DNA of 64,000 nt from Brotonthovivens sp045629925 (GTDB taxonomy: Bacteria > Bacillota > Clostridia > Lachnospirales > Lachnospiraceae), in contig JAZQSD010000091.1 of the NCBI GenBank assembly GCA_045629925.1, positions 1-64,000 of the forward strand, in the 5' to 3' direction. The translations under genes were made by a program, and so were the position numbers. Positions 51,440-60,094 of the stretch are shown here, one piece after another. Within the stretch, counting starts at the first letter, position 1, and each line of letters opens with the position of its first letter. The notes under the pieces were generated by a model. The model was not told where the DNA came from. It worked only from the letters and a program-made list of their open reading frames with translations, and made no database searches.

Positions 51440-52675
51440 TTAAAAATTCTGTATCGCCGGATACATAACAGCGATTAATACCATTAAAAATAATAACAAC
51501 ATTGGAAACAGCAGCTTTGTGCCCGTTTCTTCTCCTTGTTTTCGAACACTTCGTTTTTGGTCCTCCACTGCAATACCCGCTTCCACATCCAGCATCTCAA
51601 CAATCTCTTTCGTTCCGTTTCTCATATTTTGCACAAGCAACGCCGATAGTTTTCGGTACTGCGGAAGTCCCACTCTAACACCAAATTCTTCTATGGCAGA
51701 TCTAATACTTACCCCCTCAGAGATCATCCTGTATGTAACCAGCATTTCTTCCAGATATAATGTTTTTTGCGCTTTCTTATCGTCTATATCTATCTGTTTT
51801 TGTAGATATTCTTTCACCATTCTTTCCCAAGCAGTTGTAATAGGCATTCCCGCCCCCATCAGCAAAGATATCTGCGTTACCATATGTGGATATTCTTGTA
51901 GCAACATTTTTTCTCGTATCTTTTGTTGCTGTCTGTCAAATTGTTCCGATTGTTGACGAAGGCAAATGATTGCAACACCGCCTAACACTACAAGCACAAA
52001 AATGTTAGAATCTATCTTTTTTGACCAATGTATTTGTTCTCCCGCAATCTCTTTCGGCAGAACAAATTTTTCCTGATCTCTTGTTTCTTTTTCTTCTTCT
52101 TGCACTACTTGAATGTACCGTTCCTCTCTGCTCTGTGTTATAGCATCTTCAGGCTTTTTCACATTTACATAGCAGTTATATTCCACTTGTGTCTCTTGGC
52201 ACAAAAAAGTAATCTCTAAAGCAACAAGTCGCCCTGATTCAGCCACTGATTCAAGAGATACCGAGCCATCCTCCCAAACTATCAGCGGGGCATCACTGGT
52301 ATATACGGCAGTTACCATCCCATCACAAAAACTGGACTGAAATACCAAGTCTTGCCAAACAGCATCTGCCGATTCATTTTCACCCAGATACGTTTGTTCA
52401 AACTCCAATATGGCTTTTTCTATCAATTCCTGGCATTGTTCCTCCGTAAGCTGCCTTGGAAACACAACCACATCAACATGCTGTTTTTCCCCGTTGTCAG
52501 TTCTTGCAACAAATGTCTCTTCATATATTTCCGACTGGACTGTTCCTCTATATATTCCATTTTGGATTTGATCATGGCTCTCTATCAGCTCTGCCGCAAT
52601 AAACATAACCATCAAGAACACAATAGCCACTCCTGCAATCAACGCTTTTTTATTGTTATTCTTTTTTGATTTCAT
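51440..52675 (-). CDS. TadC-like inner membrane protein with large N-terminal outer domain
   Basis: This is a 411-residue protein. Residues 10-28 are a membrane helix, and residues ~30-215 form a predicted extracytoplasmic domain not usual in TadC (which is ~300 residues). A second helix lies near 222-240. The C-terminal half is a type II secretion F domain (QEYPHMVTQISLLMGAGMPITTAW; SALLVQNMRNGTKEIVEML) and ends in a membrane helix (LLFPMLLLFLMVLIAVMYPA). It pairs with TadB encoded upstream. Confidence 0.85.
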   Translation of the reverse strand: MKSKKNNNKKALIAGVAIVFLMVMFIAAELIESHDQIQNGIYRGTVQSEIYEETFVARTDNGEKQHVDVVVFPRQLTEEQCQELIEKAILEFEQTYLGENESADAVWQDLVFQSSFCDGMVTAVYTSDAPLIVWEDGSVSLESVAESGRLVALEITFLCQETQVEYNCYVNVKKPEDAITQSREERYIQVVQEEEKETRDQEKFVLPKEIAGEQIHWSKKIDSNIFVLVVLGGVAIICLRQQSEQFDRQQQKIREKMLLQEYPHMVTQISLLMGAGMPITTAWERMVKEYLQKQIDIDDKKAQKTLYLEEMLVTYRMISEGVSIRSAIEEFGVRVGLPQYRKLSALLVQNMRNGTKEIVEMLDVEAGIAVEDQKRSVRKQGEETGTKLLFPMLLLFLMVLIAVMYPAIQNF

Positions 52676-52678
52676 TTA

Positions 52679-53389
52679 TCACGCACCTATCTTCATCATC
52701 CTTTTCGCTATAATCCATGCCATCAAATACATGGCAAGACAAATCGTCATAACGCATATGCCCACAGGCGTATGGTATAAAGGTTCTAAGAATTCCTTTG
52801 AACAAATTTTCAGATATCCAAGAATGGAAAATGGCAGCACATTCATGATTGCAAGCTCCAATTTTCTAGATGCGATCGCCAACTGCACTTCTTCTTGTAT
52901 TTGAAAATTCTGCCGAATCCTAGAAGCTGTCTGCCGCATAATAGCTGCCAGATTACCGCCACTTTTCCTGGCAAAATAAAACACTTCTGCAAATGTCTTT
53001 ATCAGATCGGAATCGGTTTTTTGAGAAAAATCTAGCATCAACCTTTCCAACGGCTGATTAATCGCCACTCTCTGGTTCATATCTGCCAATGCACAACCAT
53101 AGAAACTCCCTTTTCCAAACAACCGTTCCACTTCACATTGCATTTGTCTCCAGGCATTCTCCGCTGAGTATCCAGCTTCAAGAGCTCCCGCCGCAAAGAA
53201 TAATCCCTCGCAAAACTGTTTTTCTAATTCATATTTGAATTTCTGTGCAGAAGCATCCCTGTATTCCCAAAGAAATAGCGGAAACACCAAAGCCACACTT
53301 AAAATTCCTGCCCAGGAGTCATAGAAAACCCAAGCCACAAGAAAGGTTACACAACCTGTCTTTCCTAACAGAGCACATTTTTCTCTCAT
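52679..53389 (-). CDS. tadB: TadB-like inner membrane platform protein
   Basis: This is a 236-residue protein with two N-terminal and two C-terminal membrane segments around a type II secretion F domain (FCEGLFFAAGALEAGYSAENAW; FAEVFYFARKSGGNLAAIMRQTA). In the pilus machine it forms the platform below the ATPase. It starts inside the tadA stop (ATGA overlap). Confidence 0.88.
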   Translation of the reverse strand: MREKCALLGKTGCVTFLVAWVFYDSWAGILSVALVFPLFLWEYRDASAQKFKYELEKQFCEGLFFAAGALEAGYSAENAWRQMQCEVERLFGKGSFYGCALADMNQRVAINQPLERLMLDFSQKTDSDLIKTFAEVFYFARKSGGNLAAIMRQTASRIRQNFQIQEEVQLAIASRKLELAIMNVLPFSILGYLKICSKEFLEPLYHTPVGICVMTICLAMYLMAWIIAKRMMKIGA

Positions 53390-54636
53390 GGTTTTCTCGA
53401 TTCTACCGCTTCATACAGTTCTTGCTGTCCATATAGTTTCTCTAGCTCCTTGCCGAACCCTTTTTCTGTTATGCGATGCATGCGGGTCAATCTACCCTTT
53501 CGTTCCCAGGTTCTTTCACCTTGATCATATTCATATAGTGGCCGTATATCTATCTGCCCCTCTGTCATCCCCAGAATTTCACACACCTGAAGCACTTTCC
53601 TACTTTTATTCTCCAAACGTCCCATGTGAATCAAAATATCAATCCCTGATGAAATCTGACTTCGAACTGCTTGTAGCGGAATTTCCAACCCCATAAGTAC
53701 AAGTATCTCTAAGCGGCTCAACATATCCCGACAAGAATTCCCATGCCCCGTAGACATACTTCCGCTATGCCCTGTATTATTTGCCTGAAGCAATTCTATT
53801 GCCTCTGGCCCGCGAACTTCTCCAACGATAATTCTATCTGGCCGCATTCTCAACGAAGTCCTTATCAAATCTCTGATTGTTATTGACGATGCTCCATTTA
53901 AATTGGCCTCTCTGGCTTCCAAACGCACAAGATTCTCCACTCCTTGCAATTGCAGTTCTGCAGAATCTTCTATCGTGATCACTCTTTCGCCATCAGGTAT
54001 TGCCATAGAAAGTGCATTTAAAAAGGTTGTCTTTCCACTACCCGTTCCACCGGACACAAAGATGTTGTATCCAGCCCGCACTATTAATTCCAAAAATTGT
54101 TTCAACTCCTGTGAAATCGTTCCCATTTCCACCAATTTCCCTAAGGACATATAGCTCCTGCCAAACTTTCGAACAGTGACACAATACCCCTCAACAGATG
54201 CTGGTGGCGCAACAATATTCACACGAGATCCATCGCTCAAACGGGTATCCACAATTGGCTCTGCCTCACTGATAGACTTGTTCCCCAGTGCAGCAATTTG
54301 CCGCACTACATTTTCCAGCATATCTTCCGAAGAAAAAACCTTATCCCACCGATGCAATGCACCTTTTTTTTCATAAAATATATTCTTATGGCCATTTACC
54401 ATGATTTCTGTTACATCCTGTTGCTCAAGCAATTCCTGCAGCACATCCAGTTTTCGAAAAGAATTAAACAACTGCACTTGTATCCTTTGCCGCTGCTCCA
54501 ATGTTAGCAAGTGTTTTTCAGAAAAGCTTTTTATGTGCCGTTGTATTGCATCCCGCAACACTTCATCTGACACATCCTTCTCCGCATCAAGATCCTCTAA
54601 AATCTGATTCCTGATCAATTCAATCCAATCATTCAC
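53386..54636 (-). CDS. tadA: TadA/CpaF secretion ATPase
   Basis: This 416-residue hexameric ATPase drives pilus assembly. The Walker A motif FVSGGTGSGKTTFLNAL is near residue 195. The Asp box (VITIEDSAELQL), Walker B (RIIVGEVRGPEAIELLQA) and His box (GHSGSMSTGHGNS) follow. The N-terminal domain (~1-110) is of CpaF type. The start is a GTG after GGAGG that overlaps the end of the tadZ-like gene. It is intact and the best-conserved gene of the locus. Confidence 0.96.
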   Translation of the reverse strand: MNDWIELIRNQILEDLDAEKDVSDEVLRDAIQRHIKSFSEKHLLTLEQRQRIQVQLFNSFRKLDVLQELLEQQDVTEIMVNGHKNIFYEKKGALHRWDKVFSSEDMLENVVRQIAALGNKSISEAEPIVDTRLSDGSRVNIVAPPASVEGYCVTVRKFGRSYMSLGKLVEMGTISQELKQFLELIVRAGYNIFVSGGTGSGKTTFLNALSMAIPDGERVITIEDSAELQLQGVENLVRLEAREANLNGASSITIRDLIRTSLRMRPDRIIVGEVRGPEAIELLQANNTGHSGSMSTGHGNSCRDMLSRLEILVLMGLEIPLQAVRSQISSGIDILIHMGRLENKSRKVLQVCEILGMTEGQIDIRPLYEYDQGERTWERKGRLTRMHRITEKGFGKELEKLYGQQELYEAVESRKP

Positions 54637-54640
54637 CCTA

Positions 54641-55633
54641 TCAATCCTCCTGCAACAGTCTTTTTACCGCAGCCCCAATTGCCGACTCTGACCACTGCAA
54701 AAGCAAATGTTCTCCAGCATCCATATCTGACAAATCAGGAAGCGTAAACCAGCATAACCTACCATTCTCTACACCTATCTTTTTATAAAATGCAGTAAAT
54801 TCTTTTTCACAGCATGTGCTGTACGCATCCTCTCCCAGAATGCCAAAAACCTTTTCACTTTCCTGAAACAATTCTACAATTCCACGCACCATGTTGCCTG
54901 CGATCCAAACAACCTCGTCGTACTGCTGATCCTTCCTGATTCTCTGGAACAAATTATCCATATCGCCCTCGGTAAGTTCATACAAAACCATCGGCGTATC
55001 AGTAACATTTAACAGATCTATCCCAGGAAGCGTATTCACTTCCGGAAGTGGAATCTCCGCAAGTTCTTCTTTCTGCGCCTTTCTTAGCGCCAGCACAAAA
55101 TCTTCTATCCCTCCACATTGCTCAAGTCCAAGTAGTGTGGATATCCCAGAAAATTCCATAAATATCAATACCAACGTTCTCTTTCTTACACTTAATCGCT
55201 GTGCCAAAGATATCCCAAATGGGATCATTGACCTATGATGTGAAGGCGAGATCACCCCATACCACTTCTGACGACTGCCTACCGCATCCACACCGCACCA
55301 GCTTTGCTGGTTTGGGATATATTTGGTCAATGCTCGTCCAATTCGTGATACAGACTGGTATTTATAGATACTTTCCTTGTACCGGTCTGGATCCTCTATC
55401 GAATCTCCTTCGTGCAAATGCAAGAACGTGCAGTTTTCCCCATAACACCTCTGCAAAAACTGCTCCCCGCCACTTGTCAGCACCAATTGTGCATGTTCCA
55501 CGCAATTTGCCGAATCTTCCTCTGTAATTGTGCTGACAGATGCTTTTTCCTTAAACAGCTTGTTAAGTCCTGCCGCTAATCTTTTCATATATACTTCATC
55601 GGAATCACATAAAAGAATCGAAAATTTTCCCAT
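54641..55633 (-). CDS. TadZ/CpaE-like protein with degenerate P-loop
   Basis: This is a 330-residue protein. The N-terminal ~110 residues are receiver-like (ILLCDSDEVYMKRLAAGLNKLF). The second half has the MinD/ParA-like CpaE fold, but the deviant Walker A is replaced by GVISPSHHRSMIPFGISLAQ, without the Gly-Lys-Thr. So it should not hydrolyse ATP. It probably localises the pilus machine. The gene overlaps the peptidase gene by 29 nt. Confidence 0.82.
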   Translation of the reverse strand: MGKFSILLCDSDEVYMKRLAAGLNKLFKEKASVSTITEEDSANCVEHAQLVLTSGGEQFLQRCYGENCTFLHLHEGDSIEDPDRYKESIYKYQSVSRIGRALTKYIPNQQSWCGVDAVGSRQKWYGVISPSHHRSMIPFGISLAQRLSVRKRTLVLIFMEFSGISTLLGLEQCGGIEDFVLALRKAQKEELAEIPLPEVNTLPGIDLLNVTDTPMVLYELTEGDMDNLFQRIRKDQQYDEVVWIAGNMVRGIVELFQESEKVFGILGEDAYSTCCEKEFTAFYKKIGVENGRLCWFTLPDLSDMDAGEHLLLQWSESAIGAAVKRLLQED

Positions 55634-56117
55634 ACTTAGCTCCTATTGTCAGGAAAAAACCTAAGTAAATAGCGATCGAAAAGTGCATTTGCCGCTGTTT
55701 TACATTTCTTCCTGGATATTTCTCAATTTTCTTAGTCTGGTAAACTTTCCGAACATAAAGATAAAAACAAGATAAACTCTCAAAGAGTTGTCCATGAATC
55801 AGCAATTTGCTGATGGATATGACCGCACCGGCCACAAATGATAATAAAATACATGATAATAAGTCTTGAAAAGGCCAAAAACAGCCCACCACAGAAAATA
55901 ATTTGATATCGCCCGCACCTAAGGCGCGCATTAGAAAAAGAAGATAAAAGATGATCACCGGGCACCCAATTCCCAGCAACACTTGATACCAGAGGTCTCC
56001 GCACAACAAGATCCTCCACACCGCACCGCACCCCAATCCTGCGATGATCAACCAGTTAGGAATCTTGTCTGACCTATAATCCGATATCACTGCCACAGTA
56101 AGTATTCCCTGCAGCAT
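55605..56117 (-). CDS. TadV/CpaA prepilin peptidase
   Basis: This is a 170-residue A24 membrane peptidase. The catalytic Asp residues are in ISDYRSDKIPNWLI (near residue 13) and the GAGD of RALGAGDIKLFSVVG (near 70). A C-terminal tail rich in Lys/Arg (KIEKYPGRNVKQRQ) is extra. The ATG at 56117 overlaps the stop of a six-codon ORF (TGATG). It is the first gene of the Tad operon. Confidence 0.9.
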   Translation of the reverse strand: MLQGILTVAVISDYRSDKIPNWLIIAGLGCGAVWRILLCGDLWYQVLLGIGCPVIIFYLLFLMRALGAGDIKLFSVVGCFWPFQDLLSCILLSFVAGAVISISKLLIHGQLFESLSCFYLYVRKVYQTKKIEKYPGRNVKQRQMHFSIAIYLGFFLTIGAKYGKIFDSFM

Positions 56118-56137
56118 CAAATCCGCCCCGGATTCAT
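56117..56137 (-). CDS. Possible six-codon leader ORF of the Tad operon
   Basis: ATG at 56137 encodes MNPGRI and its TGA overlaps the peptidase ATG. The strong SD (GTGAGGTGAGG) is spaced for this ORF rather than for the peptidase, whose ATG is about 25 nt away. Translation of the operon may depend on it. Confidence 0.5.
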   Translation of the reverse strand: MNPGRI

Positions 56138-56163
56138 TGGCCTCACCTCACTTTGTGGACTTG

Positions 56164-56192
56164 ATTATAGATCCTCAAGAAAAACTTGTCTA
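56164..56192 (-). promoter_or_regulatory. Promoter of the Tad operon
   Basis: TAGACA (56187-56192), a 17-nt spacer and TATAAT (56164-56169) on the minus strand, about 30 nt before the leader ORF. No other promoter was seen within the eleven-gene run. Confidence 0.7.
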
Positions 56193-56230
56193 TTGGTCAA
56201 ACTGCACAACCAAAATTCCATTGGCATTTT

Positions 56231-56503
56231 TCACAAAAGTCCAAGCAAAAGCACCCCGTACAGTAACAGAAACCCTCCAAAACCAAGGCTTCCCAGCGTC
56301 AACGCACTGACAGCATTCAGGCCTACTGCTATATCAATTCCTCTGTGAGCCAAAATAGAATTTGCTATGTATACGCACACAAGTCCAACCACCATTCTAA
56401 CGAAAAAATTCAGGACAAACTCCGCTTTTTTGCGCAATAATCCAATCAATAGCACCAGTCCGCACACACCTGCAATGGTAATTACAGCATACTTTAAATC
56501 CAT
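56231..56503 (-). CDS. bofA: BofA-like sigma-K processing inhibitor
   Basis: This is a 90-residue membrane protein with three hydrophobic segments. The family pattern is RMVVGLVCVYIANSILAHRGIDIAVGLNAVSALTLGSLG (in parts, C-terminal two thirds). In sporulating Firmicutes BofA restrains the SpoIVFB protease that activates sigma-K in the mother cell. The start at 56503 follows AAAAGG. It marks the organism as a likely spore former. It is divergent from yaaL. Confidence 0.85.
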   Translation of the reverse strand: MDLKYAVITIAGVCGLVLLIGLLRKKAEFVLNFFVRMVVGLVCVYIANSILAHRGIDIAVGLNAVSALTLGSLGFGGFLLLYGVLLLGLL

Positions 56504-56584
56504 ATTTTTCCTTTTCGTCATTTTTACTTAAATATACTTTTCAAAAGAGAAAAATATTCTATTTTTGTATATTTTTCCTATATC

Positions 56585-56605
56585 TGACAGATACTTTATC
56601 TGTCA
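56585..56605. repeat. Perfect 9-bp palindrome upstream of yaaL
   Basis: TGACAGATA (56585-56593), CTT, TATCTGTCA (56597-56605). It lies in the divergent bofA/yaaL gap, about 40 nt before the yaaL start, and could be an operator or an mRNA hairpin. Confidence 0.6.
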
Positions 56606-56644
56606 TTAAAAACCCATTCCACACATTATAACGAGGTGAAGATT

Positions 56645-56881
56645 TTGAGAAGCAAACATTCTATTTCAAAAGTTACAGAGATGGGATATACCCAAATGTT
56701 AAGCAATATCAAGCAGGCAATAAAAGATCTGGACTGTGCATATCTCAATTTTGAGCATGCTACAGATCCAGATCTGATTGACTGCTATATATATCAGGTA
56801 AAGTCTGCCCAGATGCGCTACAAATTCTTGCTTAACAGCATCAAACAGGCAGATGTCCGTCGTGAACAGAATCTTTTTTAA
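56645..56881 (+). CDS. yaaL: YaaL-like DUF2508 protein (TTG start)
   Basis: This is a 78-residue helical protein. The TTG at 56645 is preferred because GAGGTG lies 6 nt upstream; the GTG at 56636 is within that SD. The pattern DLDCAYLNFEHATDPDLIDCYIYQVKSAQMRYKFLL (in parts) matches the DUF2508/YaaL family. In Bacillus yaaL lies upstream of bofA in the same direction; here the two are divergent. Function is unknown. Confidence 0.82.
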   Translation: MRSKHSISKVTEMGYTQMLSNIKQAIKDLDCAYLNFEHATDPDLIDCYIYQVKSAQMRYKFLLNSIKQADVRREQNLF

Positions 56882-56897
56882 ATTTTTTCAAAAGATA

Positions 56898-58862
56898 CTA
56901 TTCTTTTTCGTATTCAAACACATGCTGGTCCAAAGTCAATGTTGTCGGTTCTTCTGACAACATTAATTTTGGTGTCTTTATAACAGGCGCTTTCTCATTA
57001 GACACTGTTGCCAGCACCAGTCTTACCTGTGTCTGTTTTATCTCGGTTGTGTATGTTTCAACCTGTGCCATCAGGCTCTCCTGCATTTCTTTGTTTGTGA
57101 TAGTATCGGTCTTAGTCACCTCGGTCTCTCCTGCTGCCACAAGACTGATCCTTACCACTCCGTCATTCACCACTACATCAGGAATCCAATATCCTTCTTT
57201 GCTGTAAGATGTAAGTTCATTCAAACCACTTTCTGCAATCTCAGAAATCACCAGTTTTTCTCCAGCAAAACCATTACCGCCTTGCTTTGAAAATACATAG
57301 ATACAATCTTCATCTACAAATCCCATTGGCTTGATAACATATCCATCCGGCGCATTTTCCTTAACAACCTTGCCTGTTTTAAGATCCATAACCTGAAGTG
57401 TGACTGCCCCATCTGCCAGCGTCGGATCCACCCACGCAACATATCGGCCATTGTCAGAGAAACGACTGACACTTTCGTTCAGTCCATCCAACAGCACACT
57501 GTATTCCTTTGTGGCCAGATCAATCTCATACAAGCTATCTCCAAGCATCAGGAAAAATGTTCTCTCGTCATTTATATATAACAACTGACTGATAGATTTT
57601 CTCATCACGTTATAAGACACTGTAGTAGGAAGGAAAAGCTGTTCCTCAACCGTATTTGTCACACTGTCATAATGACAAACACTGATTCCAACCTGCCCTT
57701 CATGGTCACCTCTGTTCATGTAACCATAGACAATAAAGTCAATACTTCCTGTCTCATCTGCACGAATGATACGAATATCATGCTGTCCGTAGTTCTCACG
57801 CACATCTACCTCTGTGCCGCTTCTAAAACTGTACACCTGCACCAGCTGATTTGTTGACTGATTGTAGCTCCACAAGTCACCTTCCTGCACAAAGCATACG
57901 TTTGTACCAGTTTCGTTGGACCAGAAATCCACATCTTCAGACCGGATACCTAACTGCAAATAATTTTTATAAACATTTCCTCTGTGTCCTTGGAAAATTT
58001 CCTGCACGTCTCGCTGATAATCCAGCAAATACATACGCTGGATTCCCTGGCGAACTTTATAATATTCTTTTACATTAAAGTACTCTGTGATTCCTTTTTC
58101 ATTTACAGCGCTGACTGTTGTCGTAAGGAGAATCTCATTATAATCAGGATTCATCTCATAAACAGAAACTACTGGAGCTGTAACCTCAGTAACTTCCATC
58201 TTGTTCCATGCCGTCTGGCGCAATCTGCTATGAATCGTTACATACTGTAAGGTTGTATTGTCCGCATCTGCATTTGGTTCCAAGAACATACTCAGTTCTG
58301 CCGAACGGTCTTTGTCCAATGTTTTCTGATGAAAATCCATTACAAAAGCCACACACTCATCGTTGTCGCAGCCTGCATCCTTCATCAGCTTTGTATAATA
58401 GTATACACTGTCATCCTGCCGATCCATCTGCAGTGTCAGCATATATTCTGTCTCTGCCTGAAGCAGATCCTGCAATGGAATCTGTGCTCTGGCAACATCA
58501 TCTTCTATCTCAAAAGGAATTTCCTGACCATCCTGGATCAAGCGTTCCCCATCAATGCTCCGCACCTGATAAGACAGATTCGACAATTCGTTGCCGTACG
58601 TATCCACTTCCAACTCCAACACATTATCATCTGGCAATGGCGTAATGTCTTCGCCCATGGTAATGGTTTCCATCTCCTTCACATAGCCGTGAAGTTCGCT
58701 GAGACGGGTCTGGTTTTTCATCATATACACAACCGGCAGCCCTGCATCCTTCATCTCCGCAGTCATGTCCTCCGGCTCATGATTCAGTGTTTTTGAAAAA
58801 ACCAGCAAAGCCACCACAAAAACTGCCGCCAGAACACCTACTCTTTTCAAAATATTATTCAT
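56898..58862 (-). CDS. Large membrane-anchored extracytoplasmic protein of unknown function
   Basis: This is a 654-residue protein with one N-terminal membrane helix (residues ~7-23) and an outer remainder. The N-terminal half reads as beta-sandwich-like. The middle and C-terminal parts have repeated strand patterns such as NNGRYVAWVDPTLADGAVTLQV-like segments (FSDNGRYVAWVDPT; QVMDLKTGKVVKE), suggesting a beta-propeller. I see no catalytic motif. It overlaps the methyltransferase gene by 8 nt. Confidence 0.75.
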   Translation of the reverse strand: MNNILKRVGVLAAVFVVALLVFSKTLNHEPEDMTAEMKDAGLPVVYMMKNQTRLSELHGYVKEMETITMGEDITPLPDDNVLELEVDTYGNELSNLSYQVRSIDGERLIQDGQEIPFEIEDDVARAQIPLQDLLQAETEYMLTLQMDRQDDSVYYYTKLMKDAGCDNDECVAFVMDFHQKTLDKDRSAELSMFLEPNADADNTTLQYVTIHSRLRQTAWNKMEVTEVTAPVVSVYEMNPDYNEILLTTTVSAVNEKGITEYFNVKEYYKVRQGIQRMYLLDYQRDVQEIFQGHRGNVYKNYLQLGIRSEDVDFWSNETGTNVCFVQEGDLWSYNQSTNQLVQVYSFRSGTEVDVRENYGQHDIRIIRADETGSIDFIVYGYMNRGDHEGQVGISVCHYDSVTNTVEEQLFLPTTVSYNVMRKSISQLLYINDERTFFLMLGDSLYEIDLATKEYSVLLDGLNESVSRFSDNGRYVAWVDPTLADGAVTLQVMDLKTGKVVKENAPDGYVIKPMGFVDEDCIYVFSKQGGNGFAGEKLVISEIAESGLNELTSYSKEGYWIPDVVVNDGVVRISLVAAGETEVTKTDTITNKEMQESLMAQVETYTTEIKQTQVRLVLATVSNEKAPVIKTPKLMLSEEPTTLTLDQHVFEYEKE

Positions 58863-60021
58863 GGGTGTCCTCCTTTTTACGCAGCATGGCCAAGGTCTGA
58901 CTTACATGCAATGCATCCATCAGCTGGTGCACCTGACTGTTTTCTCCCTTCTCAGATTTTGTTTTTACGCCTCTGATCAGGATATTCTTTGGAGTATGTT
59001 CCATATCGATAAATTCTAATATCTGAACCTGATAACCGGCCTCTTCTAACAGATTGGCTCTTATGGCATCTGTAAAAAGCGCCGCCACTCTTTCCTTGAT
59101 AAGCCCATATTTTAACACTGGGGCAAGCAGCTCATTTTCAATCTGCCCATTCACTTCATGCTGACAGCATGGCACAGACAAGATCACTTTCGCTCCCCAG
59201 CGCACAGCTTTGTCCAAGGCAAAGTCCGTAGCAGTGTCGCAGGCATGAAGTGTAACCACCATGTCAACCTGATCGACACCTTCATAATCTGCGATATCCC
59301 CTGCTAAAAAGTCCAATTTTTCATATCCATATCGGTCTTTTAGCTCATTGCAATGAGCGATCACGTCTTTTTTCAAGTCTAATCCAATAATCCGGATATC
59401 ATATTTTTTCAGCTCATGCAGATAATAATACATGGCAAATGTAAGATACGACTTGCCGCAGCCAAAGTCTAATATTACCACTTCCCCGTCCTTAGGAAGC
59501 GCTGGCAAAATGTCTTCTATAAATTCCAAGAAGCGATTGATCTGACGGAATTTATCATATCTGCTGTTAACAATCTTGCCTTCTTTGGTCTGTACACCAA
59601 GGTCCACTAAGAAAGGAACTTTTACGTCCGGATCCAGAATATATTTTTTTGCCCGGTTATGAGACAGATCCACACAGGCATCCACACAAGCCTGCTTGGA
59701 TGTTTTCACCGTCACTTTCCCTTTCTTGCTGACAAGTGCATGGACTTTTCCCTGCAGATGCACCAACTCCAGCTGACGCATTTCTTTCATCCATTCAGAA
59801 ACTCGCTCTGGAACTTCCTGCGCATCCATATTGTGGTGAAACACCTGATTATTCTTGTATTCGCTGGCCTGAAAAACAAGCTGGCCTTTAAGAAGCATTG
59901 GACGAATCTGAATCTTTTTAACCCCGTCCTTTCCTCTTGGATTGCTCAAAATAATCTGCACCAATTTATCATTCAAATATTTTTCTATTATTTCTTTCCA
60001 CTGTTCCATATTTGATCCCAT
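58855..60021 (-). CDS. Class I SAM-dependent methyltransferase
   Basis: This is a 388-residue protein. The N-terminal ~150 residues are a separate domain. The methyltransferase core starts near residue 183: VVILDFGCGKSYLTFAMYYYL is motif I, IIGLDLKKDVIAHC motif II, and VTLHACDTATDFAL motif IV. The later SVPCCQHEVN has adjacent Cys residues. This arrangement (GCGKSYLT, HACDTATD, PCCQHE) resembles METTL25/GSTCD-like methyltransferases; the RNA or protein substrate is unknown. Start is ATG 60021 or 60009; neither SD is strong. Confidence 0.85.
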   Translation of the reverse strand: MGSNMEQWKEIIEKYLNDKLVQIILSNPRGKDGVKKIQIRPMLLKGQLVFQASEYKNNQVFHHNMDAQEVPERVSEWMKEMRQLELVHLQGKVHALVSKKGKVTVKTSKQACVDACVDLSHNRAKKYILDPDVKVPFLVDLGVQTKEGKIVNSRYDKFRQINRFLEFIEDILPALPKDGEVVILDFGCGKSYLTFAMYYYLHELKKYDIRIIGLDLKKDVIAHCNELKDRYGYEKLDFLAGDIADYEGVDQVDMVVTLHACDTATDFALDKAVRWGAKVILSVPCCQHEVNGQIENELLAPVLKYGLIKERVAALFTDAIRANLLEEAGYQVQILEFIDMEHTPKNILIRGVKTKSEKGENSQVHQLMDALHVSQTLAMLRKKEDTHE

Positions 60022-60094
60022 TAACCCATTGTTTTTCTATATATGTTATCTTACTGTTTTCCGCATCAAAGCACAAGAACAAACTGCATCAGTT

